From Phormidium ambiguum IAM M-71 (GTDB taxonomy: Bacteria; Cyanobacteriota; Cyanobacteriia; Cyanobacteriales; Aerosakkonemataceae): 64,000 bases of DNA. The position numbers and the translations under genes are program-made. Below the pieces are notes generated by a model. It was not told the DNA's origin. It made no database searches and was given only the letters and a program-made list of their open reading frames with translations. This document shows, in pieces, positions 1 through 8,051 of this stretch. The DNA is taken from NCBI RefSeq assembly GCF_001904725.1, contig NZ_MRCE01000006.1:62001-126000 (forward strand), in the 5' to 3' direction. Positions within the stretch are counted from its first letter, which is position 1. Each line of letters opens with the position of its first letter.

Positions 1-247
1 GATAATATCTAGTTAGCTGTTGCACAACATATCGATCCTCAGTATTCTTTAATTCCAAAACTACCAACTCTTGATTTTCGCCCAAAGCTAAAATATCGCA
101 AAATTGCCCATCTACAGAATATTGCCGCTTGAGGGGAGTTAACCCAAACAACTGAGATAAATTCAAGCAGACAAAATCTTCCAAAGCTGCTTCGCTGGCA
201 AATTCCCAACTTGTACCAGTTTTTCTTAAGCTAACTAAATCTAACAT
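1..247 (-). CDS. PD-(D/E)XK nuclease-like protein (3' end outside window)
   Basis: The first 82 codons of a minus-strand gene are seen; the rest lies left of the window. The ATG is at 245-247. The product begins MLDLVSLRKTGTSWEF. It shows the layout of a NucS/DUF91-type PD-(D/E)XK nuclease core: a helix with a conserved Glu (EAALEDF), an Asp on the next strand (VDGQFCDILAL), then VVLELK as the E-x-K. The family comprises DNA endonucleases or their relatives; the substrate is not visible here. The fold call rests only on motif spacing. Confidence 0.6.
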   Translation of the reverse strand, partial: MLDLVSLRKTGTSWEFASEAALEDFVCLNLSQLFGLTPLKRQYSVDGQFCDILALGENQELVVLELKNTEDRYVVQQLTRYY

Positions 248-378
248 TCAATCAATACCGCTAAAATCTGTTAAATTTAGTATTCCCATAGCTAGGCAAA
301 TTTGAACTAATTATTAGAAAATTAAATACGGCTACTCAAAATTTTGATAAACTGTTGATTACGGTATAGGTGAAACAA

Positions 379-453
379 ATGGACTGGCAAGAATATATCC
401 ATTCCGATCCAAAAATCCTGCTAGGTAAACTAGTTGTTAAAGGAACTAGGTAA
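379..453 (+). pseudogene. Remnant of a DUF433 antitoxin-type gene
   Basis: An ATG opens 24 codons reading MDWQEYIHSDPKILLGKLVV followed by KGTR and a stop. This matches the usual start of DUF433 proteins (an HTH family often paired with PIN-like toxins), where the sequence normally continues for about 50 more residues after KGTR. Nothing resembling that continuation is seen in any frame before the palindrome at 481-513. I read it as a truncated relic, and no toxin partner remains beside it. Confidence 0.6.
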
Positions 454-480
454 TCTGGTCATTGCAGTTCCTTGATCTCC

Positions 481-513
481 AGATCCCCGACTTCTTCAAG
501 AAGTCGGGGATCT
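481..513. repeat. Perfect palindromic repeat (copy 1)
   Basis: A 33-base inverted repeat with arms AGATCCCCGACTTCTT and AAGAAGTCGGGGATCT around a one-base centre. A second copy with a compensated change (GGGG to GGGT, matched on the other arm) lies at 54769-54801. Each copy abuts a pentapeptide-repeat gene. It could form an RNA hairpin at the 3' end of the minus-strand gene that stops at 520, but it lacks a clear T-tract. Confidence 0.8.
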
Positions 514-519
514 CAAACT

Positions 520-1224
520 CTACTCTTCTATCTTACTATGCTCAATTTCTGCTATTTTCAAAGGTATTTTTACTTCCTGTGGTGGCGGAGTTAATGCTTC
601 TAAAGAAGTACCAACTAAGCAAACTCCGACTAAATTAACTGCGTTTAAATTTGCATCTTCTAATTCAGCACAAAGTAAATTTGCCCCGGTTAAATTTGCC
701 CCGGTTAAATTCGCTCCTCTTAAGTCTGCTTCTTCCAAATTTGCATTACTTAAAATCGCTCCTTGTAAATCTGCTTGACTCAAATTTGCCCCATGTAAAT
801 TCGCACCGCTAAGGTTAACTCCTCGCAAGTCAGCAGCGCGTAAATCTACTCCTTTTAAATTTACACTCATCAAATTTGCACCGCTTAAAAAAGCGCCAGC
901 AAACGATGCTTGGGTTAATTTTGCTCCCATCAAATTTGCGCCTCTGAGGTTACTTCCCCGCAAGTCAGCACCAGTTAAATCTGCTTGCATTAAGTTAGCA
1001 CCTAACAAAGTTGCTCTTAAATCTGCTGCGATTAATTGGGCGCTTAATAAGTTTGCGCCTTCTAATTTTGCACCTTCTAATTTTGCACCACTTAAATTAG
1101 CCCCGACTAAGTTAGCACCAGCAAGATTAACTCCTTTTAAATTGCTGCCAGAAAGGTCTTCGTCTTCTAAGTTTGCTCCAGGCAATTGTTTAACTTTTCC
1201 GGCGCGAATAGCTGAGATATCCAT
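520..1224 (-). CDS. Pentapeptide-repeat protein
   Basis: 234 residues made almost wholly of A(D/N)LXX repeats from about residue 17 to 205 (for example LEGANLLSAQLIAADLRATL), which should fold as a right-handed quadrilateral beta-helix. There is no signal peptide, so it is likely cytoplasmic. The short N-terminal lead MDISAIRAGKVKQLPG and acidic C-terminal tail are not repeats. It lies 8 bp downstream of the DICT/HD-GYP gene on the same strand and is probably co-transcribed. Such proteins are abundant in cyanobacteria and their functions are mostly unknown. The long plus-strand complement of the repeats is an artefact. Confidence 0.9.
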   Translation of the reverse strand: MDISAIRAGKVKQLPGANLEDEDLSGSNLKGVNLAGANLVGANLSGAKLEGAKLEGANLLSAQLIAADLRATLLGANLMQADLTGADLRGSNLRGANLMGAKLTQASFAGAFLSGANLMSVNLKGVDLRAADLRGVNLSGANLHGANLSQADLQGAILSNANLEEADLRGANLTGANLTGANLLCAELEDANLNAVNLVGVCLVGTSLEALTPPPQEVKIPLKIAEIEHSKIEE

Positions 1225-1232
1225 GAATTTAA

Positions 1233-2603
1233 TTAATTGTTAGTTTGTAAAATTGTTTGTACGTCATTAGCAAATTCGGGATCGAGTAACCACATTCCAG
1301 TTGTTACTCTTGGTGGGATAACTTGCAAGTCTAGTCCCTGTTGTAAACCCATAACTAATAAACCTAAAGTTTCGACTAGTTTCGGGTCCCAACGTTCGTT
1401 AGTTTGGGATTGAAATTCCATCAAGGCTTTAGTTAAAGCTTCTTCTTTAGTCAGAGTTTCTGTTTCTTTTAAGAGTTGATTAACTCGCTGTTCAAAGTTG
1501 GTTAATAATCCTAAAATCCGCGATTCTAGTGGTATCGCATCATAAGCTAAGCCACCGGGATAACCTGTACCATTCCACCATTCGGTTTGATGGGTTAGGA
1601 TGTGTGCGATCGCTTGCAACCTTGGCATTGCTCGTAAAGCTTGTACGCTAGGTTCTAAAGGACAACAAGGCGCTTCATCTAAACCTGTAACTGTAGTCAC
1701 TCCCAAAGGTACTAAACCATGCAATAATCCCGCTAATCTTAACCGTTTTATTTGCCACGCTGGAAGGTCTAAAAGTTGTCCCATGACTTCAGATAAAGCA
1801 GCTATTTCCGCTGTCGCCATTGGGTTTCCCGTATTAGCTAATTCCATTAATTGCGCCATCCGTACAAAGGCTTGCAATTCATTGGAAACTAAGTTTATAT
1901 CTAATTCTTCATGATGAGAAGTTTGTAATTGTTCGGCGCTTAAATCTTGTTGACTTGTTTGCAAGTAATCAACAACGCGAGAAACTATTTCTCCTAAATT
2001 ATCCTGTTCGGCATTAGCAGCTTGAGTGGTGATTTCTTGAACTTGGGCGGTTAATTTTTGCTCTAATTCTGAGTTGTATTTGGCGATGTGCGCGATCGCT
2101 AATTCTACCGTTTCTAACACTAACCCCGGTTCAAATGTCCAAAACCCGTAAAATTTCCGTTCTCGATCTTCTGCTGGTACTCCTTGTGCGCCATAATCTT
2201 GCGGGGATAGTTCTTGACAAAGTACCATCGCTGTGTAGCTAGGCGCTAAGATCATCAAATGCCATTCTTGGGCTACAGGATCGATCGCTTCTAAACTCAC
2301 CAACTCCACATTCGACATCTGGCTAGTTGGATGTTCGGCAAAACCAGCATCAGGCGATGCCATAATCACAATTTGCTGCGATTTTTTGGCAATATCACCA
2401 TATCTGTCTGCTTCTTGGAGATACCATTTCCCCCTTTGAAAGGCGGTGATCGTGAGGGGGGAGGTGTTCGAGGTTAAAATGCTGTCTTCTAGGGCGTGGC
2501 AGAGAGCAACCAGCGTGTTTTTGTAGTAGACTCCAAATCGCAGGGGTCTGGGGCTGGATTTGTGGGCATCGGCTAGTTTTTGCAGAATTGAGCCTTGTAG
2601 CAT
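1233..2603 (-). CDS. DICT sensory domain protein with degenerate HD-GYP-like domain
   Basis: 456 residues. Residues about 20-165 fit the DICT domain (found with diguanylate cyclases and two-component proteins), including FGVYYKNTLVALCHALED and FYGFWTFEPGLV. A coiled linker follows at about 175-230. Residues about 250-440 look like an HD-GYP phosphodiesterase domain: H338 in HQTEWW, then NGTGYPGG at 344-351 and IPLESRILGL. The HD pair is altered: the usual LLHDIGK reads LLHGLVP, so Asp is replaced by Gly296. It may sense rather than hydrolyse a cyclic dinucleotide. It heads a probable two-gene operon with the pentapeptide protein. Confidence 0.8.
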   Translation of the reverse strand: MLQGSILQKLADAHKSSPRPLRFGVYYKNTLVALCHALEDSILTSNTSPLTITAFQRGKWYLQEADRYGDIAKKSQQIVIMASPDAGFAEHPTSQMSNVELVSLEAIDPVAQEWHLMILAPSYTAMVLCQELSPQDYGAQGVPAEDRERKFYGFWTFEPGLVLETVELAIAHIAKYNSELEQKLTAQVQEITTQAANAEQDNLGEIVSRVVDYLQTSQQDLSAEQLQTSHHEELDINLVSNELQAFVRMAQLMELANTGNPMATAEIAALSEVMGQLLDLPAWQIKRLRLAGLLHGLVPLGVTTVTGLDEAPCCPLEPSVQALRAMPRLQAIAHILTHQTEWWNGTGYPGGLAYDAIPLESRILGLLTNFEQRVNQLLKETETLTKEEALTKALMEFQSQTNERWDPKLVETLGLLVMGLQQGLDLQVIPPRVTTGMWLLDPEFANDVQTILQTNN

Positions 2604-2616
2604 GATTTTTTATTTG

Positions 2617-2682
2617 AACCGCAGAGGCGCAGAGGACACAGAGTTTTTTTATTTAACCGCGAAGACGCGAAGAGCACGAAGG
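2617..2682. repeat. Dispersed 'cgcagaggcgcagagg' / 'cgaagacgcgaag' repeats
   Basis: Two adjacent degenerate units, AACCGCAGAGGCGCAGAGG at 2617 and AACCGCGAAGACGCGAAGAG at 2655, each followed by a similar tail. This kind of dispersed low-complexity intergenic element is common in cyanobacteria. A relative in the opposite orientation (TTTGCGTCCTTTGCGTCCTT) precedes the gene at 20481. Confidence 0.6.
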
Positions 2683-2739
2683 AGAAGAGAAGAGAGTTTT
2701 TGGAGGTAGGGGAGATGATGCCTACCTTACTCGATTTTA

Positions 2740-4308
2740 TTAGACTTTGACTAGTGGTTTTTCGGTACGTTCAATTGGCGAGGTTAATGCTGTTTCTAAG
2801 TCGGCGCAACCGAGTCTTTGTTCTAAAATTCGCATGACTTCTCGCCCAAAATCATCGGGGTTTTGTCGCCATGCTTGTAAGCAAACTTCACCAAAGAATG
2901 AACCTAGTGGTTCGGGGTTCCACAAAAGTTTTTTGGCTGTCCAAGGCATTAAGCTCATTGGATCGTATCCTGGTTTAAGGATGTTGTTTTCAAAGGCATA
3001 TTCTTCTAAGTGGGTGTGGGGTTGTAACCCAATGAAAAATATGGCTGGTTCGACTTTTTCTGCGCCAAAAATTCGCTCTAATTCCCGATGGTAAGCGATC
3101 GTTTGGCGAATGGTTTCTGGGGTTTCATCGATGACGTTAAAGGAGTAATTTACTGAAACTAAGTCATTAAATCCAGCAGCTTTTAAGTCACGACAATTTT
3201 GTAATACTGTGCGAAGATTGTATCCCATTCGCATTTTTCGCACTAGTTCTTGGGAACCACTAGTAATACCAATTTCAAAGTAGTTCATTCCCGTTTTTAC
3301 CATCAAATCGCACAATTTGGGTGTTAAATTGTCGGCTCTGATGTATGCTGCCCAATGAATATCTTTCATGCCAGAATCGACGATTTTTTGTAATAATTCA
3401 ATGGCATCGTCGATAAATTTACGGGCAGGGATAAACTGAGCATCGGTAAACCAAAAATTGCGAATTCCTCGATCGTACAATTGGCGCATTTCTGCTACCA
3501 CTTCATCCGCTGGATTAATGCGGACTTGTTTACCTTCAATTACTGTGTAAACGCAATAGCAACAATTGTGCGGACAACCGCGTTTAGTTTGTACGCCAAT
3601 GTAAAAGTCTTTGTCTTGAAGATAATATGGAAATTCTGGCCAAATTTTTTCGATGTAATCGTAGTTGCAAGCAGTTTTTTCAATGTTAGCTGGTGCTTCG
3701 TGAATTAGCTTTTCGCGTGGTGCGTTTTCTCCCACAACGTAACACTTTTCTCCGCTAATATCTTGTCCGCGCAACAGTTTTTCTAACAGCGCTTCTCCTT
3801 CTCCGACAGAAACGATCGTTCCTTTGGGTAAGCTTTTCCCTAACTGTTCGTAAAATACACTAACTGCACCGCCCCCAACGATCGATCGCGCATCCGCATT
3901 ATACCTCTGCGCCCGTCTCAATCCCCGCTTAATTAAACCCAAATTACGCCACAATTCAGTGTAATAAGCAGTAGTTACTCGCAACCCACCCAGCGCCCCC
4001 CGTAATTTAATCAAGGGGTTTTTCGCATAATAAAATTCAAAAGCGTTTTGTAATGGGTTTCCCCCTCTACCTCCCACTGGTGCATAAATTTGAATGTCGC
4101 GCCAAGAAAATACCAGCAAGTTAGGCTGAAACTCATCCACACAAGCATCCAACGCTGAACCAAAATCTAAAGGCGGTACTGTTCCTAAATCAAATATCCG
4201 CTGTTCCACCCCAGGAAAAAGCTTGTGGACATGATCTGATAAGTAAACAACCCCAATCGGAAAAATGGGATTACAAGGTAGGCGAACATAGAGTATACGA
4301 GTTTCCAT
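2740..4308 (-). CDS. B12-binding-type radical SAM protein (PSII high-light acclimation family)
   Basis: About 522 residues from METRILYVRLPCNP. The N-terminal third resembles the B12-binding-like domain of this class (FPIGVVYLSDHV, NLLVFSWRDIQIYAP). The radical SAM core carries the 4Fe-4S motif CPHNCCYC (C245, C249, C252), followed by WFTDAQF and the long TIM-barrel segment with FEIGITSGSQELV. The family is annotated in cyanobacteria as a photosystem II high-light acclimation radical SAM protein; its reaction is not established. The frame stays open 19 codons upstream, but the ATG at 4306-4308 starts at the conserved METRILY block, so I prefer it. Confidence 0.8.
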   Translation of the reverse strand: METRILYVRLPCNPIFPIGVVYLSDHVHKLFPGVEQRIFDLGTVPPLDFGSALDACVDEFQPNLLVFSWRDIQIYAPVGGRGGNPLQNAFEFYYAKNPLIKLRGALGGLRVTTAYYTELWRNLGLIKRGLRRAQRYNADARSIVGGGAVSVFYEQLGKSLPKGTIVSVGEGEALLEKLLRGQDISGEKCYVVGENAPREKLIHEAPANIEKTACNYDYIEKIWPEFPYYLQDKDFYIGVQTKRGCPHNCCYCVYTVIEGKQVRINPADEVVAEMRQLYDRGIRNFWFTDAQFIPARKFIDDAIELLQKIVDSGMKDIHWAAYIRADNLTPKLCDLMVKTGMNYFEIGITSGSQELVRKMRMGYNLRTVLQNCRDLKAAGFNDLVSVNYSFNVIDETPETIRQTIAYHRELERIFGAEKVEPAIFFIGLQPHTHLEEYAFENNILKPGYDPMSLMPWTAKKLLWNPEPLGSFFGEVCLQAWRQNPDDFGREVMRILEQRLGCADLETALTSPIERTEKPLVKV

Positions 4309-4766
4309 CCTGCGACTCTCTCTCGTTAAGGATTTCTTTGGATTTCCTGTGCTGGAAATCTGCACAGGGTTTTTGGGCTATCTTATGTAAATATTTATTG
4401 TTTTTACATAACTTTACGATAACACTGCTCACACTCATAATTCAGCAATATATCTGAAATTTTTGCCTCTCTATCTCCCCCAACAGTAAGGTTTGCTACA
4501 AAATGTCTCACTAATATAGGAGTTCTTGTGTTATAATTCAAGCTTATATGATCGATAACTGTAAATAATAGACAAACAAAATAGCAATAATTAATACAAT
4601 TACAAAGATAATATTTAGATTGCTGTACTAAAGTTTGATTTTCAGGATTTAAAATAAAAAAATTTGTCAAATTAATTGGGTTGGTAGTCGGATTTACAAA
4701 TTCCTGGGATCGCAAGTGTTAACCTGGAGAATGTAACCCATTTTCTAACAAGTCTTCGCAACACAA

Positions 4767-5114
4767 ATGGCTCAAATTCTTGATCCCCTACCACCCAATT
4801 ATCAAAATGGTATTGTTTGTTGCTATGTGAATGCAACCAGTAAAATACAGGTTGTACGGATTAGCAATATCCCTAATTGGCACTTTGAACGAGTAGTTTT
4901 TCCCGGACAAAGACTAGTTTTTGAATCAATGCCACAAGGCTTACTAGAAGTTCATACGGGTATGATGGCTAGCGCAATTTTGTCAGATAAAATACCTTGT
5001 GCAACTCTCCGCGTTGATATGGATCTAGACTTATCTGAAGATGAAGATCCAGAAATGGTAACAGTTAATACTGCTCAATCTTCAGAAAAGGAATTAGTAA
5101 AAATTCAAAGCTAA
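4767..5114 (+). CDS. DUF1830 domain-containing protein
   Basis: 115 residues. Residues about 12-85 fit the cyanobacterial DUF1830 family: IVCCYVNATSKIQVVRISN, then NWHFERVVFPGQRLVFES and a short acidic C-terminus. No signal peptide or membrane segment is seen. Function is unknown in the family. It is transcribed alone, divergently from the radical SAM gene, with about 450 bp between them. Confidence 0.8.
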   Translation: MAQILDPLPPNYQNGIVCCYVNATSKIQVVRISNIPNWHFERVVFPGQRLVFESMPQGLLEVHTGMMASAILSDKIPCATLRVDMDLDLSEDEDPEMVTVNTAQSSEKELVKIQS

Positions 5115-5293
5115 TAGCGTTTTAAATGCTTGTGTTTTACCTAACTCTCGATAAAAATCTCTTTTCGATAACACTTTAGTTGATCGAGGTAGCCATCATA
5201 ATTAATAGTAGGAATGTTAAAACAATAAAAAGTACGTAAAAATACTGTTATGGTGACACATTCCCTCTATATGCAATATTTTGGTGTTTTACC

Positions 5294-5731
5294 TTGAATT
5301 TACCTGATTTTATTTGGTTGTGGAAAATTGCCGCTTGGTCAATGGGGTTGGCTATAGCAGCCTATTGGTTGCTGGGGATGACCGGATTTTGGATGTTTTA
5401 TACTCGTTTATTTAGGCAACAGCGTCCTGATTGGTTGCGACCATTTCATTACCTGATAGGTGGTTTAATGGTCGCTTTGGTTTTATTATTGTTAGCGATC
5501 GGCATTATCGGCACTTTAGGTCACTACGGTAGCTTAGGTCATTCGTCACACTTACCCGTAGGTATAACAGTCGTCGCCTTAGTTTTAGTTTCAGCTATCA
5601 GTGCTACTCAAATTAGCCCTCGTAGACCTTGGGTAAGATATCTTCATATTGGTAGTAACATTGTGCTACTAATAGGATTCCTGTTAGTCACTCTGACGGG
5701 CTGGAGTGTAGTACAAAAGTATTTACCTTAG
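5294..5731 (+). CDS. DUF4079-type membrane protein
   Basis: 145 residues with four predicted membrane helices (about 7-37, 52-76, 87-106, 119-140). RPFHYLIGGLMVALVLLLLA and HYGSLGHSSHLP resemble cyanobacterial DUF4079 proteins, some of which have haem-binding-like His patterns. The frame opens with TTG at 5294. An ATG at 5342 would cut into the first helix, so the TTG start is more sensible although I see no good ribosome site. Function is unknown. Confidence 0.7.
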   Translation: MNLPDFIWLWKIAAWSMGLAIAAYWLLGMTGFWMFYTRLFRQQRPDWLRPFHYLIGGLMVALVLLLLAIGIIGTLGHYGSLGHSSHLPVGITVVALVLVSAISATQISPRRPWVRYLHIGSNIVLLIGFLLVTLTGWSVVQKYLP

Positions 5732-5872
5732 ATTCCCTTAGTTTTACGAAAAGCACGTAAGTGTAAATACGGAAAAAAATCACTAAATCTATCTATAGAT
5801 AGATTTACGTCCCAATATATTTTAGTGAATATACTGACATGAAAGCTTAAGAAAAGTTTCAGGCGTGCAAAA

Positions 5873-6142
5873 ATGTCGTATTCTACCGTAAAATCAGGTT
5901 TTTTCGTAGTAGGAGTGAAAGGTTCACCTGTCATTGAAAAATCACGACAAGGTAATTACACCTTAGTATTCCTGAAGCGAGCAGACGCTAATCGCTATTT
6001 TGAGCAAATGTGTCAACTTCGCCGAGTATCAGAACAAGACTATAAAATCAGCACGATGCCACTTCATCTTATCCAAAGGTTACTCAGTCATTCTCAGGTG
6101 AAAGTTTGTGTGATTGATAACTGGGATAAAGTGGTAGCTTAA
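5873..6142 (+). CDS. Conserved hypothetical small protein
   Basis: 89 residues starting MSYSTVKSGFFVVGVKGSPV. It is soluble, mildly basic and has no motif I recognise. The ATG is well placed, and the gene stands alone with a hairpin-like terminator about 250 bp downstream. It looks like a real gene because codon use matches its neighbours and no competing frame is convincing, but I can propose no function. Confidence 0.55.
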   Translation: MSYSTVKSGFFVVGVKGSPVIEKSRQGNYTLVFLKRADANRYFEQMCQLRRVSEQDYKISTMPLHLIQRLLSHSQVKVCVIDNWDKVVA

Positions 6143-6391
6143 AACTTACAAGCTAGTCAGCCAAAAAAGTATAACCTCAATATCAGGAGAAAATTTAGCC
6201 TGATGGTTAATATAAATTTTTAATTCAGGCAAAAAGCTTTGGTTTTAAGAAAAAGTTGAGGTAAAGAGTTCCGAGTTTTAGGGAACAAAAATTAAAAATG
6301 CGATGTACCTCAAAAGTAAAAAAATCTCTATTAAAATTGTGCATCTACTTTCTTGTACCTTATTTTTTAACTAACCTCTTGGATTGTCAGC

Positions 6392-6416
6392 CCCAACTAA
6401 CCTTGTTATAGTTGGG
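6392..6416 (+). terminator. Terminator-like hairpin
   Basis: Arms CCCAACTA and TAGTTGGG separated by 9 bases and followed by TTATTT. It sits between the gene ending at 6142 and the next start at 6424. It is only 7 bases from that start, so it could instead affect translation of the downstream gene. Confidence 0.4.
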
Positions 6417-6423
6417 TTATTTA

Positions 6424-6999
6424 ATGTTTGCTATTGTTCTTGTGACTAATAACTCAATTAACGAAGTATCAGTTTTTCGCATTTCTCCCCTCATCCGCTT
6501 CACCTTGCTGAGTTTATATATTGCCCTCACTATTCCGCTGCCGTTTTTGGCTAAGGTGACAGCTGCGCCTGTACCACCCTTGTTTCTTTGGATAGGGATT
6601 GCGATCGGAGCAATTGCAGTATATGGTGCTTTAAGCGAACAAGTCATTTTGGATAATCAGGGAATTCAAGTTACTTACCCAAAATGGTTTCCCCAGTTTC
6701 TCCGCAAAGGTTGGTCTTTACCTTGGACAGAAGTTAAAGAATTGAAAATGCGTACCACTGGACAAGGGGGATTAGTTTATTATTTCCTGAGTAAGTCTGG
6801 ACAGGCATTTTTACTGCCCATGCGTGTGGTAGGATTTGCCAAAATGGTCAAACTGGTAGAAGCGAAGACGGGTATTGATACCACAGATATTCGACCTTTG
6901 GCTCAACCTTGGATGTATTTGATTTTGTTAGTATGTACGCTGTTTCTATTTTTAGCTGATGGTTGGACAATTTGGACGGCTGTTTCTATGAATGGTTAA
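6424..6999 (+). CDS. Cyanobacterial membrane protein with PH-like soluble segment
   Basis: 191 residues from the ATG at 6424 (a TTG 12 bases upstream is possible). Two membrane helices near residues 24-65 (including PPLFLWIGIAIGAIAVYGAL) and one at about 163-185 flank a soluble region. That region (QVILDNQGIQVTYP, WSLPWTEVKELKMRTTGQGG) resembles the bacterial PH-like domains common in small membrane proteins. I do not recognise a named family. No operon partner is close. Confidence 0.55.
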   Translation: MFAIVLVTNNSINEVSVFRISPLIRFTLLSLYIALTIPLPFLAKVTAAPVPPLFLWIGIAIGAIAVYGALSEQVILDNQGIQVTYPKWFPQFLRKGWSLPWTEVKELKMRTTGQGGLVYYFLSKSGQAFLLPMRVVGFAKMVKLVEAKTGIDTTDIRPLAQPWMYLILLVCTLFLFLADGWTIWTAVSMNG

Positions 7000-7056
7000 G
7001 TTAACAATTAGATTCTGCTACCAGACTTTTAGCCAAAGTTAGAAACAAATTTTTTA

Positions 7057-7076
7057 ACCACAGATGTCCACAGATG
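7057..7076. repeat. 'ccacagatg' dispersed repeat
   Basis: AACCACAGATGTCCACAGAT belongs to the same dispersed family as copies near 27925-27967, 36317-36435 and 44784-44997 (CCACAGAT / ATCTGTGG units). Confidence 0.55.
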
Positions 7077-7179
7077 GGATGACTGATTTTTTCCAGAGGT
7101 TTTACAGATTGCCATATTTACATAAATACGACAATCTGTGCCGACATGACAACAGATACTATTTTTATCGGTGTGGTGA

Positions 7180-7539
7180 GTGAGTGAGTTATCTAAAGAA
7201 GAAATTTTTCAGGAAATTGGCAAAATCATTGCTAATTTTACCCTTTATGAATGTGATGACTGTGTTATAGCGATAATGCAGTGGTTTACAGAAAATGGAA
7301 TTCCGGGAAAGATTATTAAACTGAAGACCAAGTATAATGAAGATTTTATTCTGAGCGAACGCTTGGAACGTCAAGGAATTACAGAAGCAGTTACGATTAA
7401 TGGAAGACATTACGGCGTGCAAGTTTTAGGTTTGGTATTTGATAATATTTCACCAATGGGGATGACTCTAGAGGATTGGCAGAAAGATTTTCATTGCCCT
7501 AGTGAAGAATTTATAATAGAACATATAGACAGTCTATAA
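7180..7539 (+). CDS. Papain-fold toxin domain protein
   Basis: 119 residues from a GTG start. It matches the cyanobacterial papain-fold toxin domain family: a cysteine pair in LYECDDC (C25, C28), a histidine in INGRHYGVQV (H77) and VFDNISPMGM with D88/N89, in the order Cys-His-Asp/Asn expected of a papain-like site. There is no signal peptide and no long N-terminal delivery region, so it is either a free-standing toxin or the detached tip of a polymorphic toxin. The next gene, 26 bp on, is the likely immunity protein. Peptidase activity is inferred from motif order only. Confidence 0.65.
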   Translation: MSELSKEEIFQEIGKIIANFTLYECDDCVIAIMQWFTENGIPGKIIKLKTKYNEDFILSERLERQGITEAVTINGRHYGVQVLGLVFDNISPMGMTLEDWQKDFHCPSEEFIIEHIDSL

Positions 7540-7565
7540 AATCGCTGGGAAATTAACATAAAATC

Positions 7566-7946
7566 ATGAGCGGAATGTTTGAAATTTTAGAAAAGATTAG
7601 AACTAGACCTGGAATGTATATTGGTCGCGCTTCGGTGAGCGATTTATTTATGTTTTTGGTGGGATATAAAACTGCGAGACGCGAGTTTGGAATAGAACTT
7701 TGTGAGGAAGAAAAGGATTTTGTTGAACATTTTCATGATTGGGTACAACAATATTTTAATGTACGGAGTAACAACTCTTGGGCAAAAATTATTTTGCTAT
7801 TTACCCGGAATGAAAAGGATGGTTTTGATTGTTTTTATAAGTTGTTGGATGAGTTTAAGCAGCGGGATCAAAGTTTAGTTAAAAATGGGAAAAGGGTGAT
7901 TCAAAGCTATCCGGTAGTTAATCCGGTAGCTGAGGAAGTGGGATAA
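7566..7946 (+). CDS. Putative immunity partner of the papain-fold toxin
   Basis: 126 residues: MFEILEKIRTRPGMYIGRAS, then FMFLVGYKTARREFG, FHDWVQQYFNV and a C-terminal FYKLLDEFKQRDQ. This layout recurs in small cyanobacterial and other bacterial proteins beside toxin domains. It is soluble and helical. It is 26 bp downstream of the papain-fold gene on the same strand. The immunity role is inferred from position and from the family's usual context; no structural motif proves it. Confidence 0.5.
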   Translation: MSGMFEILEKIRTRPGMYIGRASVSDLFMFLVGYKTARREFGIELCEEEKDFVEHFHDWVQQYFNVRSNNSWAKIILLFTRNEKDGFDCFYKLLDEFKQRDQSLVKNGKRVIQSYPVVNPVAEEVG

Positions 7947-8051
7947 GGTTGATGGTTAAAATTTGGCGATTTTGGATAAATTTAAGTATTACTGGTCGCC
8001 TTGGTACTAAAATCTTTGATTGGCTCAGATAAATTTAGTGATGCAGAAATT

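Noticed and set aside
4404..4715. 103-residue minus-strand ORF between the radical SAM and DUF1830 genes
   Set aside because: Cys/Tyr/Asn-rich composition, no ribosome site and no familiar pattern; more likely chance in AT-rich DNA.
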